A DNA stretch of 64,000 nucleotides from Dioszegia crocea (Eukaryota > Basidiomycota > Tremellomycetes > Tremellales > Bulleribasidiaceae): contig BCKK01000008.1 in assembly GCA_001600615.1 (NCBI GenBank), positions 558,001 through 622,000 on the forward strand, written 5' to 3'. This document shows, in pieces, positions 22,801 through 36,321 of this stretch. Position 1 is the stretch's first letter. Every line of letters starts with the position of its first letter. A program made the translations under genes and the position numbers. The notes beneath the pieces were generated by a model, which did not search any database, was not told the DNA's origin, and saw nothing but the letters and a program-made list of their open reading frames with translations.

Positions 22801-23840
22801 TGTTCGTCAGGTTCGAGTTTGGCGTATAGCTCATCGAACGTCGGAGCTGATCGAGCGGGGATAAAGGGGGAAGTGATGGTCATTGAGCCTATGAGATGTC
22901 AGCTCGGCCCAGACGTACAGAAACCGAGAAGCAACATACGGATACTCTTTGGTTTTGGTTTGGGACTGGAAACAGCACCAGCACTTGGACTAGTCCCACT
23001 TGCTCCAGCTTTCCCAGATACGACATTCAAAGTAAACCGGGGGCTCTTGACGAGTCGAGACGGATACCTCGAGAGCCCACCCGGATTCATCGCACCGGTA
23101 AGGGGCGTAGACGGGTCGTTCATCTCCGATATCCTTGAACCCTCTGATTCGCCTGACGGACCCCTTTCCCTCTCAGTATTGAGTTCAGGTCGTTCGTCTT
23201 CTGACAGAATGGCGTCGGGTGATTTACTCAAAGTGCCGGAGTTCTTCAATTCGGAGCCCGAAGCGAAAATGACGGTATTTAGTCGAGATTTACTAGGGCT
23301 CCGAGCCATTTGACCGACGCTGGGCTCTCCAATGTCTAAGGGTGGAGGGAGGGATGGGGAATTATGTATCGAGCGAGGGGATAGGGTGGTCGAGCCGTAA
23401 TTCGTGTTATTGCCAGGACTTTTGGACTGTCCATCAGCTTGCTGGTCATTTGGGCACTGCTAGGGGACATACCGCATCTTTACCCCGGGGCATCTGTGGA
23501 GTTCCCCTTGAAGAGCTAGCCCTCATACTTGGCGTCGCGCGCTTAGGTGGAGCCGCAGGCCCATGATCCCCATCATTGTCCGAACTATCATTTCCGCTCC
23601 CCTCCCCTCCGTGGGTGACCTGGGGAGATTTCGCACTGATGCTCGGACTCCGATTTTTAAGTCGTTGCTCGACGACCTTTATCCGTTTCTTGCAGCCCTT
23701 GTAATCGATATAGGCCCGTCGCCATTCTGGCGTAAGGTTTTCTTCGAGATATCTATAGAGGGCAGATCAGGAAATCGTTCTCTTGGCGCCACCTTGCGGA
23801 TATCTGTGGGAGGGTGCAGGACTTACCGGCCAAACTTCAT
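19871..23840 (-). CDS. SYG1: SPX-EXS phosphate exporter (SYG1/XPR1 family)
   Basis: Integral membrane protein that senses inositol pyrophosphates through its SPX domain and exports phosphate. Exon 1 is only 14 nt (MKFGR split codon, 23840-23827) and exon 2 starts at 23752 with YLEENLTPEWRRAYIDYK. The SPX domain is interrupted by a long low-complexity insert (Ser/Pro-rich, plus an Asn-Gly repeat encoded at 22488-22521) and resumes with FFDFLDSELQKVESFF and ALKKFEKSTKI. Then come the TM segments (LYLPVIFALLFELNLDA, ARINYEF-like) and the EXS domain (ELTRPVVDFRSYMEV, RLIQCLKRYFDS, LINAGKYTT, MFVWWRARG). The acidic C-terminal tail ends GDRSGSDTQV. About ten short introns are implied. A broken copy of its first exons lies just downstream. 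Confidence 0.9.
22488..22521. repeat. Hexanucleotide-type repeat coding Asn-Gly
   Basis: Alternating CCCATT/TCCATT units on the plus strand (AATGGR on the coding strand) encode five to six Asn-Gly pairs inside the SPX insert of the SYG1-like gene. Length is probably polymorphic. Confidence 0.7.
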
Positions 23841-24218
23841 TATAACGGATTGGAGATATCCAGAACAACAACTGATCTAAGACTATATTCGAATTATACA
23901 CATAGGAGGAAGTTGAAAATTTGCTTGATGGAATACACAGTTGAAAGTTTGAACGTTCATGCTGGTGACGCGCTGGGTGGTATTGTTTCAGGCACGGCTG
24001 TACGTAACGGTCTTAGACCGGTGTGACAGCCATCGATCTGCTATACTCGTGGAATGTGTACCTCTATATAGCGCTGCTATCCAGCTCTGATACATTCAGA
24101 ACAGTAAATCAGAACAGGACTAATGCTACATTATAAGTCGTATATCTAACAGAAGCCACATGATCCCAACATCCGCCTCAGTCGCCACTCCCTGAGCTCA
24201 GCGCTCGACCACCTCGTC
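23841..24218. promoter_or_regulatory. Promoter of the SYG1-like gene
   Basis: A 378-bp region between the SYG1-like start codon and the FLC-like stop codon, both on the minus strand. TATATAG occurs near 24065. Nothing else recognised. Confidence 0.35.
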
Positions 24219-26625
24219 TCAATACCCCGCCTGCTGATTCTGTCTTTGGTTCCCAGTACTGAAATACTGATCCCGACTCCACCTATCCTCCTCACCCGCA
24301 CCGCCCATTGGGGTAAAGTACTGACTTTGCCCCGTGCGTGTGCTCCCTCCCGTAGACATTGGCCGGGTAGATCCCACTCCCGCCATCCCCATAGGCGTAC
24401 TAGCCCCGCTCCTCGCTGGTGCTGATACCCTCTTACTCCCTGACCCTGATCCACCCGCATAAGCGTTATTCGAGGAAACGGGCTCGTTGTAGTATTCGTT
24501 CGGCTGATACTGTTGCTGCTGGTGCTGCTGCTGCTCGTATGTGTTGTTTACGGGTTCCATGAGTGATGTCCTGTGGTTCCCGTCTGCGTAAGATGAGTCG
24601 CGAGGAGTGGCAGGGTTGGTCTGTGCCATTGCTGGTCGAAGGGAGGAGTCTTCTGAAGCGACGTAACGCTGGACTTCTAGCCCATCCTCGATCCGGTCGT
24701 CGTGGCGTCTCCAGAGCCAGCCGTAGCCTGTAGTGTCAGCACAGAGCGGTGACATTAGTAGAGAGAACGTACCAAGGTTGAAGAGCAATCCGAAGAACAG
24801 GAGGACGGCGGGAATACCAAATAGCACAATAATGACAAACCCAATGATCGTCCTGGTAATCGCCGCAACGCCTAACCGGGGAAGGAAAGCAATGAGCAGA
24901 CCAAACGCCGCCAATCTGCAGAAACTGAGGAAGGGGGCAAGCCAATCCCCCTTTCTATCCTTATGCGGCCGACGGACGAGGAGGGCAACGAGGACGATCG
25001 CCTCGACAACGACATTCCCAATGACTTGGGCATAACCATTTTGGAGACCGAAAGCGATGAAGCCAGATCGGGCGATGATGGCGAGGACAAAGATGAACCA
25101 GAACCAGTGGAATTTCTGGCGGTATGCGCGATAAAGGGCTCCAGCGGAGTGGAACCAGTTGTAGGATGTGTATAGGTGTGAAACGCCCGGACTGGTTGAT
25201 GATCGTCGTCTGGCTCGGAGGGTGGAGAAGATTGCAATGAAGAGGAGGGGGAGGAATGTGAGGGCGATAGCGAATGCTCCCCAGAATATCGCGAGGGCTG
25301 AATCTCGGATACGGAATTGGAAGAATGCGTAGATCCAGATTGGGAATGACCACATTAGGCACTGTGGGGTCAGCGGGTGCTTTGGGGGTGGACTAACCAT
25401 GAGGAGAGCATTCCCGCCCATCCATAACCAGAACTTCCGCCTGAGATCCTGTGCCCAGATATTCCGACCGCCTAGTCTAGCGACGAGGTAGATGATACCG
25501 TGGACAAAGAGGAAGATGCCAATGAAGGCGAGGAAGAAGAAGAAGACGGTGGTCATGACGTTGGGATAGGGGATACCAACGGAGCGGGTATAAACGGGGA
25601 TACCAGTGTTATCAAGTCTCGCACCCACGTTGGCGACCGTGCCCGAAATGCCGGTGAGGGACTGTCGTTTGGATAAGGATTGGCTGAATGAGGGAAGACC
25701 GAAGCCCGACAGAGCATTCGCAAGTGCCTGCAACTGCTCAATGACTTGGTTGACATTGACGTAGTTGTTATATGGGCTCGAAGCGGCATCGATGAACTGG
25801 ACGGTGCTGGTCATGTTCCCATCAATGTACCCGCCGGTCCGGTACCGCATCTGATTGATGGTATTTTGCATGCCGCCCGAAGCGAACAGGGCATGCGACC
25901 ATGCGAAGTTCCGAGTGAAGGCACGGTACGCCAGGGGATAGTTCAGGTTCATCAAACCCGAAGCTGCCGCAGCTTGGAAGAGGAAGAGGATGTCGAACCA
26001 TCGATACTGGGCAGGGGAGGCGGTGTTGGCTGCGGAATGGATGAGACCGACAATAAGGGCTACAGCGGTGAAGATGCCGGTAGCAATTTTGACGCCGAGT
26101 TGCTCCGTGTCGAGACCGTTGGTGAGTGTGGTCTGGACGCAAAGAGCGTTTGTACCGTTGGGCTGGGTCAACTGGAGCCGAGCATAGGCTTCCAGATTGG
26201 GCACGCTGTAGGCGATAGCGGGGATTTGGATATCGCTGGGCAGTTCAATGGTGCCGTACGCTACAATCAGTGAAAATCCATGGAGTGAACATACCAGAAA
26301 TATTCAACAGTGGTAATGGGCACAAGACCCCTCCGATCAATTGACAGATGTCCACAGTCCGGTTGACAAGGTCCATCCCGTAGGCGTTGACGTAAATGTT
26401 CGCAGCGACATTGTTGCCGGGTGCAGTGGAGTCGATCGTCACGTAGAAGACGAGAGAGTTGTTGGCGCGGTGGTAGGTGACTGCAAAGTCTTGAATGAGG
26501 ATACCGGATGGAGGGGAGCAGTAAGCTGCTTGGTCGCTGTATAATGTGCTGACCGCTAGGATGGAGGGGAGGGAGGATAGGGTAGCGAAGAGCAGGGGAA
26601 AGCTGAAGAGGCTAGAGAAGCGCAT
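24219..26625 (-). CDS. TRP-like/FLC (flavin carrier, Pkd2-like) membrane protein
   Basis: Fungal ML-domain plus TRP-like channel family, acting in ER/plasma-membrane Ca2+ homeostasis and cell-wall integrity. It has a cleavable signal peptide (RFSSLFSFPLLFATLSSLPS), a cysteine-containing luminal ML-like domain (YCSPPSG, VDICQLIGGVLCPL), then about nine hydrophobic segments, including VFFFFLAFIGIFLFVHGIIY and GFVIIVLFGIPAVLLFFGLL. The cytosolic C-terminus is disordered, with a Gln/His tract (QQQHQQQQYQ) and Ser/Gly-rich stretches. Introns near 26300, 25390 and 24750 are needed to keep frame. The family assignment rests on the topology and the order signal-ML-TRP. Which of the FLC1/2/3 or Pkd2 groups it belongs to cannot be decided here. 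Confidence 0.82.
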
Positions 26626-27324
26626 TTTGATGGGTCTACGAGTCAGCTACACTGCATCTCGCAAGAGTTGGAAGAATTTACCGAGACTCGAAGCGGGAAG
26701 CTCAATAAAAGCAGTGTGGACCGATGTGCAAAGAGACCGAAAGAGTACGGGACTTCTCGTACAGCTCGATCGCAAGCGCTATAGCCTGCCTCAACAGGAA
26801 TTTAGAGAGCTGTAGGCCGGAAGAACAATCGCGGGTTGGATAAGAGGTGACAAAGGCAAGAGATGCTATCATCTGAAGCTGCTGACCGCCTGGCCAGAAC
26901 AGAGAATTTGAGACCTCAGAGTGCCTCAAAATGTGCGTCATTGACCGCATCTCGTAATTGTGCCTAGGCCTGCGTGTACACCGCCTTCAACCGCTCTTCT
27001 TGGCTCTTTCAGATCTGCTGCGACTCCACTCAGTCAGAGCGGGAGAGGCGCAGACAGATCGCAGGCGAGGCCATGCATGCATTGTCACAGCGCCCGCAGT
27101 CGCAGCGGGCGGAAGAAGGCAGAATTTGCAGGTCGGAAGCGGAAAAGCGGGGCCCCATCGCTCGGACTTGCGCATGAAGGTTCCGGGGCACTCCGTCAGC
27201 TTCCGGCGGAAAGAGAGAATCAGGCACGCGCCAGCTGAGCTGCTTACGTATGGTCACTTTCGAGAGCTTTTGAAACGAGCTACGGAAATCGTATCAACGC
27301 CTTGCTTCTCTCATTCTGCCCGAT
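26626..27324. promoter_or_regulatory. Divergent promoter of FLC-like gene and mL60 gene
   Basis: A 699-bp spacer between divergent start codons. Several short frames at 26950-27300 show no domain. A GC-rich part at 27050-27160 may hold regulatory sites. Nothing specific can be named. Confidence 0.4.
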
Positions 27325-27792
27325 ATGTTCGCCTTCAGACCAAGCTCAATAGCATGTAGTGGCCTACTATGGTGAGTCCTGTTCCATCTCCGCAGAATTA
27401 TGACAGGCCAGGATCTGATGGTGGTGTAGGAAATCACCATGGCGACTTTCCCCAACGAGAAAGGCGAATCTGCGTAAACGGCTCAAGGCGGTCGATAGGG
27501 TGATAGCAGCAGTAGCGGAGTCAGGAGTGCAGACGAGGAGTTTAGTCAAGGCGCTGGCGCTGCCGACTGAGGCTGAAATGGAACCGAGAGGTAAGTTGGC
27601 AATGGGGTCGATTGAAGACATGCTGAATTGCTACAGATAAATATACAACTTTTGACCCACATTCCAAGGGGTTCCGGAAATCAGTTCATAAAGTACCAAA
27701 GTGGACAAGAGTGAGTTGGGTCGCACACTGAATCTATGTATCAAGCTCATACCCGTCAGTTAACGCTTCGTGAAAACCCAAAAGGATTCTAG
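27325..27792 (+). CDS. MRPL31: Mitochondrial large-subunit ribosomal protein mL60 (MRPL31)
   Basis: Small protein of the mitochondrial 54S subunit, about 100 aa. Four exons: 27325-27371, 27430-27590, 27637-27710 and 27760-27792, with consensus GT...AG ends and matching phases. The product starts [15 protein letters not shown], has the conserved [20 protein letters not shown] block spanning the first splice junction, then [21 protein letters not shown] and ends ENPKGF. This is the pattern of the fungal MRPL31 family. It has no long open frame, so it is easily missed. Confidence 0.85.
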
Positions 27793-28045
27793 ATCATTTC
27801 GGCTTTGTTTCTGGCATCGCATCAGGCCATCATGTACTATTTACCACGTCTCCATTCCGGTCTGATCATGTGTCAGGATGGACTCCTTGAGCACACTGAC
27901 ATAGTCGTCGCATTAGTCGTTACTGTCTACCAAGATATTACACCAGATCCGCACCATCGCAAAATTCACCGCCCACCCGGACACCTGCAGATCGACACCT
28001 TCAACAGTCGCAACACGCCCTACGCACCGCCCCGCTTCGCCTACA

Positions 28046-31000
28046 TCACCGACCCCACCCTGTACTTCCATACCAGAAATTACCCATCCCAGCCTGCTGA
28101 GCTTGTGGCGTGGGCAAGTTGGAGTGCGAATGCGGTCCACCATACCCGGGCATCGCATCGCTACCAGGCGACCATGTCCCATACCCATATCCAGTCCCAT
28201 CATGGCCATACCCCTGCATGCTCACTCCACCTGACTGCATGGGATAGGCCTGATACCCAAATTCGCTCAATGCAGGCGAAGGATAAGGGTTATACGCGTT
28301 GTAATTATATGCCGTTTGTTGCTGAGAAGGTACAGTACTCGTCCAGCCACCGTGTGTCTGACTGCGGTCTGCATTTTGAGCGTTCGGCCAGCCTGGCACA
28401 GATGAGTAGCCGGCGGCGGCGGGAGTTGGATAGGATTGTGATCTTTGATGAGAGTTCGGCGCGGATCTCGAGTATGGCGGAGCGACAGGTGATTGGGGTG
28501 AAGGTGGCTGATGACTCAGGGACAGGGGGAGAGGTTCGGAAGATTTTGGTCGCTGGAATATCAGTGACTGCTTACTTCTGCGAGGGATCGACCAAAACTC
28601 ACCTCATCCACTGATCTGACCAACCAAGTTGTCAAACATTGCATGAGAGATGGTTCGCGCGCTTTCCGATCAATAATGGGTGAGACAGTCGCAGTGGTAT
28701 ATGTCGAATTCTACCTGTTCAGCTTATACCACTAGCGAACAGATGGACAACTCACAAATGTCCCAAACACCCATGATTTCAGATTGGTGACGACGAAGAA
28801 GTACACCCGATTCTGAAGACAAGAATCATACACCTTCTCCATTAGCTCAGGTATCATCTCCCACCAAGCGACTCACTTGAGCCTGCAACAAATTCGCCTG
28901 ACCAACATCACCCGTCATCGTCTCGGAAGGCAACATCCACCATTCCCTCCTGGGCTTTGTAAATTCGCGGATTACCGCACTGGTCAATACACTCGGGGGT
29001 CGGATCTCAATGATGAGAGATCGATCACTCGGATCTTCCTTGTGGACAGAAACGAGCGTTCCGAATCCTTCCCAGAGCGCATGGATGTCTTTGCTCCTTG
29101 CTTTTCTGGACCCTGGTAGTGTGCCGCTAGAGTTGTGTCGGGTGTGCGTGGGGCGAGGGGGAAGGTAAGGTGGTGTAGGCGAGGGAATGAGGTGGAATGC
29201 GAATGAAGCTGAAGAGTGGCGCAGCATGTGGAGGACGGAAATGGTAGTCTGGAGGAGCTATCATATCAGCCAGAGACAGATGTCAGATGAAGCCTTCGAA
29301 CAACTTACCGAACCCGTACTCCAGCTCAACAACCCATGATCCCCCGCCCCTTGCGCCTTCTCATCAAAGAACTCCAACGTCTCATACCCTTGCGCAGGAA
29401 GGGCAAAAATCTGCTTTCCCCATCGATTCTCAGTATCGACAGGTTCAGAAGGGACATTCTGCTGACACCCTACAGAGTCAGTACTATCCTCCGTCTTACA
29501 AAGACTCGTACTCACAATCGACAATACGTCGATCCCAATGCCTATCCCCAATTTCCCAGCTTACCATCCCCCTCAACCCTCTACTACCCTCGGCAACTTC
29601 CAAACGCCTAAACCTCTCCCACCCCATTCCACCTGCCCGTTTCCCACCACCTCCCCCTCCACTCCTATCCCACCGTCTTTCAGCCTCGCCACCCGTCATG
29701 GGCCATTTCTGCCATTCGGCCAGATATATATTGGCGAGGTAAGCGTATAGGTTCCCCGCTGGGGGAATGAGGAGGATTGGGGAACGAGGTCGGGCTCGAA
29801 GACCAAGGCCGAGGGATCGGAAGGGAGGGTCTTCCAGGTTCAATTGTCGGGAAAAGGATGAGAAGAATGATCGGAGAGATGGTCGGTGGGCAGTCTGATT
29901 CCTGGGCCCAGGTGCGGAATCATGCGAGAGATAAGGTGCAGAGTTCAAGGTGGTGTCGGGCGAATTGTGCCAGGCGCCAGGAGGAACTTGGAATGACCTA
30001 GTCCGTATCCGAGGGAAATCGAGAGATGTATGCCTGGGCTCGGTCTCGTTTCGGAGTGAAGAAGAGGAACGGGAGGTGGAGTTGGTAGGTGACAGCGGGC
30101 CATCTTGTCCTTCAGGACGGCGAAAAGATGTAGGCGGACCCATCTGTCCTCTCTCCCTCTTCCCCCTCTGACCGTATGTGTGATCCGGCGGTAGACTCGG
30201 CCGGTTCCGCAGAACATCAATCACGCTCGATACTATACTTCCCGGTCGACCAGGTAAGGGTTTATCCCACCCTCCATTGCCTCTCGGCTGATGGTCCCTC
30301 GAGCCCGAACCCGAGCCCGAGCCCGAGCCAAACCCCAGATCCGCCCGACTAGACATCGCCGACCTTAATGCAGGCTTCAACATCTCTCTCCTGAATATCC
30401 TATGCCGGGGCTCTTTCCTCCCTAGACCAATCACCTCAATTGCTTCTCCGGCCGGACCGATCCCCTGAGGTGCCCCGAACCCGGGATCCCAAACGCCTAG
30501 TGTAGACTGCGGTCGACGAGTCTCTGTTTCCGATGCCGAACCTTCTTCATCACCTGATCCTCCATCCCCCCCGGGCCGGCGGCGGCCATGTTGTCCATCA
30601 CGCCGAGTACTCCGAGAGTCAAAAGACACTCTCGATCTTAGACTCCGTCCAGACGCCTTCCGACCTAATTCCCTCGCGGTCCCTTCCGAATCGCTCTCCC
30701 CGCCTGACCCTCCCAGTCCCGCCGAACCCGCACTACTCCCACTTCCCGATCTGCGCCTCGATCGGGAGGTATATGGTGTAGGCGCTCGACGATGGAATGG
30801 ATTACCCGCCCTTTCGGCTTGAAAAGCAGTTTTGGCAATGTCCGGATCTTCGTATACACGCTCTGTGGGACTGAGTCTCGTCTGAGTCCGTTTCTTTTGG
30901 GTTGGGGGATGAGAAGAGGGTGAGTGGAGGCTGGGGCAAGGATGAGGTTGGTGAAGGCGCAACGACGTCCGACTATTGGAACGAGTGTGATCGCTGTCTC

Positions 31001-31891
31001 CTCGGTTGTCGATGGAGGTTTTCGCGGTCGGATGAGGTTGGGTCATCTGAGTGACCTTGCCCGTCCCCTTCTCGGGGTCGAACCGATGGTCGATGGAGGG
31101 CCTGCGGTGAGGCTGAACGACGGTGTTCGTGGTGGTGATGCTGGTGATGGGCTCCCTCCCTCGTAGACTCTCGGTACGTCTCGAGCCTGCCATTCTGGGA
31201 TGATGACCGCTGGGGAGTCTCGTATGAGTGTCGATGTTGATGATGACGCTCTACCCGTATCTGCTCCTCCTGCACCCTCTCAACTTCCCGTCTTCGGTGG
31301 CTAGAAGAGCCGGAGTAAGTATCGACCACTTGTGGTTTGAGGGTATATTGCGGGTCTGAGTGATACCGGGGGGGATTGGGCGGAGGGATAGAAGGGGAGG
31401 CAAAGGGTATACCGACGGGATACGGAACACCGACGAAAGGTTGTTGAGGTGGGTATGAAGCGTAAGAGGGGCCGTAGGGGATAAAAGGGGGTAAGATGGG
31501 GCCAGGTTGAGTGATAATTGGACCTGGACCTGGTAGAATCACCTGAGGTGGATAGACTACTTAATCAGCGCTTCACTCTCTCATCAAACTCTCAATGATG
31601 TGACACATACCTCGCCGCCTATCGCACGCGTAGCAGCAATAACAACACTGATTCGAGCAAAAAGGCGCACAAGAATCTTGCTGCCGATATTGAGGATAAG
31701 ACGGATTGCAACAATCGCAGCATTCACTCGTTTGGCGATAACCGTATCCGCCGTATCCGGGGGAGCAGCAGTCGCAGCAATCACAGTTGAAGCAGCAGCA
31801 GCCTGGTTCACCGTATGACTAAAAATCTTCAGTATAAGGTTTGATAGAGTCGGATAAGGGGGGAACTTACAGATGAACAGCAGATGCCCAT
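28046..31891 (-). CDS. Large Cys-rich, putatively myristoylated protein of unknown function
   Basis: I do not recognise this protein. It starts MGICCSS, which has glycine at position 2, cysteines at 4 and 5 and serine at 6, the pattern of N-myristoylation plus palmitoylation. After an intron come about 20 cysteines in CCC, CDCC and CCYCC runs within some 65 residues, then a Pro-rich stretch. A 37-nt intron (GTACCG...CACCAG, about 31166-31130) links this frame to a long basic/Ser-rich disordered region with a Gly-Ser repeat. The C-terminal half looks folded (NLYAYLANIYLAEWQKWPM, WCQQNVPSEPVDTENRWGK, NRVYFFVVTNLKSWVFGTF, REPSLMQCLTTWLVRSV) and ends in a Tyr/Gly/Pro-rich tail. Total is roughly 1,100 aa. 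Alternatively two overlapping genes are present, a Cys-rich one ending at 30973 and one starting at 31193. Confidence 0.6.
30302..30331. repeat. Short repeat coding Gly-Ser
   Basis: Tandem CCCGAG/CCCGAA units encode a Gly-Ser tract on the minus strand, within the disordered part of the Cys-rich protein. Confidence 0.7.
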
Positions 31892-32978
31892 TCCTCTCTG
31901 TATCGTCGAGACCTAGTCAGCTGTCAAGGCGGCAAGAAGAAGCTGACTCGATTTCCTATAGATCTGTGAAAGAGGTGAGGCATTGTGAGCCGAGATGGGC
32001 GAAGAGGGGGGTCAGTAAACAAGGGGCAGTAAGGCAGGGAGGGTCTGTGTGTGTAGGGACGCGACTTGTGTGTCGAACGTGTGTCTGCCTGTCGCGCAGC
32101 CCCGCCGGGCAGATCGGTACATAGGTGCTCGGTGGTCCGTATGACTTGAAAGTACAGCATGATGCTCATAAACCAGGCATGTATCTGTACAGATGCTTTA
32201 TAGTGAACAAGAGGTACATCGAGAGCGGATGATGGGTTGGCCAATATCAAGGCGGGAATTTGAATTTTGAAGTGGAGGCTCGCCCTGCGCGCGTGCGCTC
32301 TGCGCCCTTGTCAACTCGCTCTTCTCGACCACCTCTTACCTAATCTGCAATGCGCAATTTGAGATTGGCTTCGCGAGCGTCGGTTCTCGGACTTTGATCA
32401 CCAAATGATCATATTCGGCCGAAGAGCGAGCTTCGGATGAGGCGTCGACTCTTCCTTGTCTTTGGTTCAACTTGGGGTGAGGCACGAACTCTATAAAACG
32501 GCTGACAATGACACACTGATCTTGTCCTTCTTCACCAATCCTGACTGCCGAACCTCACCCCCTGATATATCCAGGTAGCCTACAAACCGTCATGTCCTTG
32601 GCATGATCAGCAAAGCGAGGACGAAAGGCATGCTGACAGCACGCGTCTGTTTACCGCTACAAAGCCAAAATTCCCAAAGGCACCCCCCTCTTTCCTTGCT
32701 CGTGCTCTCCTTCGATTGTTTCTGCTTCTTCTTCTTCTTCTTCTTCTTCTTCTTCCATGCTTCGAGCGGAGTCAACTCCGACCTTCTGTGCTGCTCATAT
32801 GGTATGTAGGTACCTGTCGAAGTCGTCTGGACTGCCTATTCTACAAATCTGACTTACCCGCGTAGTTCATCCTATCTCCATCGCGCAGAACACCAAATAC
32901 CGCACAACCAGTCGAGCATCTTGAAATCACCTCCAGGAGCCGCTTCTCCCTCAAACAGAATAGAATAACGACATCAGG
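31892..32978. promoter_or_regulatory. Divergent intergenic region with TATA box and CTT repeat
   Basis: About 1.1 kb. TATAAAA at 32492-32498 faces the plus strand and could serve the small gene that follows. A CTT trinucleotide run lies at 32729-32756. Possible non-coding first exons occur near 32580-32960. No protein frame with coding character is seen. Confidence 0.5.
32729..32756 (+). repeat. (CTT)n microsatellite
   Basis: About nine uninterrupted CTT units in the leader/promoter region upstream of the small plus-strand gene. Confidence 0.9.
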
Positions 32979-33532
32979 ATGTTGAACAGCGCCACCGTGA
33001 GTCCGTTCCCCCACTGCCATCATCCTCATCACGATTTGAGGCTGATAAAGCAGCCTACCAAACAACCCCACTCAACCCACAGCTGTCCCCATCGTATCCT
33101 CACCGCTCAACCACCAGCACCTGCTGTACCCCGCATCCCACTCGTCAACAGCTGCACGTTCAACAGCCACGCCTGCGGCTGTACTTTCTATTCCACGCTT
33201 TGCAATCTCTGCGGACAAGGAGCTGGACATGTCACTTTTAGGTGTGCAAATCATATGTCAGTTCAAAGGTTGTCAGGCTCGGTGCGGGGCGTCGATGGAG
33301 CTGACGTGCCTGCAGAAAGTGAACGCCGCCACTGAGCTCAGTCCCGAGCTCGTCAAGGTGATTCCATGGAAGGCTGAGGTCGCGCTGTACATATACGCAA
33401 GCCGCTGTATGTTCTCCAGGAGATCACGGGATGTTGATAACCGGTCGTCTGCCAGATATCGACAAGGTGGTCAATGGGTTGCGGAAGTCTGTAGAGATCT
33501 CAGAGGCCGATGGCTTGACACGCCGATCTTAA
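32979..33532 (+). CDS. Possible small mitochondrial protein, exon structure uncertain
   Basis: Not recognised. A frame at about 33084-33240 reads like a mitochondrial presequence and start of a mature protein (STAARSTATPAAVLSIPRF, then AISADKELDMSLLG). A GT...CTGCAG intron can join it to KVNAATELSPELVK, and a further intron ending CGACAAG to VVNGLRKSVEISEADGLTRRS and a stop at 33530-33532. Together this would be about 100 aa. The 5' end is unsure: the ATG at 32979 does not join in phase with the simplest splice, so the start codon may lie in an upstream exon. The coding signal is moderate. Confidence 0.4.
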
Positions 33533-33648
33533 CCTCATCGTACCCGTATGTACCAGATGCACAAGCCCAAATCCAATTTGCATACAATATTACCACGCCT
33601 GATTCTGCAAAACCCTCTAAAGCCTAACCCTCCGGATACTCACCCAGC

Positions 33649-36083
<2,435 letters not shown>

Positions 36084-36321
36084 GGCTCGTGAATACAGCT
36101 TTGCTGTAAGGATAGATGAGATGGAATACACACGCTCTTACTGTCGAGTCAAAGGGCGGAAAGGCCAATTCAAGGTTTGGGGAGGAAATGATCACGTAAT
36201 GTGAGGAATGGAATGACGGCACGCCCTGGGGCTCCACTGTTGACGGTGCTCTATGGCCTCGACAACCATCACCTCTCTCTCTATACATCTCTTCTGCTAT
36301 TACCAGCAACTCAGGACAGCC

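Noticed and set aside
29278..30220. Plus-strand Pro/Ser-rich frames within the Cys-rich protein gene
   Set aside because: Antisense to a long frame whose exons join in phase; composition is explained by the opposite strand.
32979..33335. Cys-rich frame CGCTFYSTLCNLCGQG as a FAM72-like zinc protein
   Set aside because: The cysteine spacing is loosely similar, but the upstream conserved FAM72 block is absent and an overlapping frame has a better presequence-like and splice pattern.
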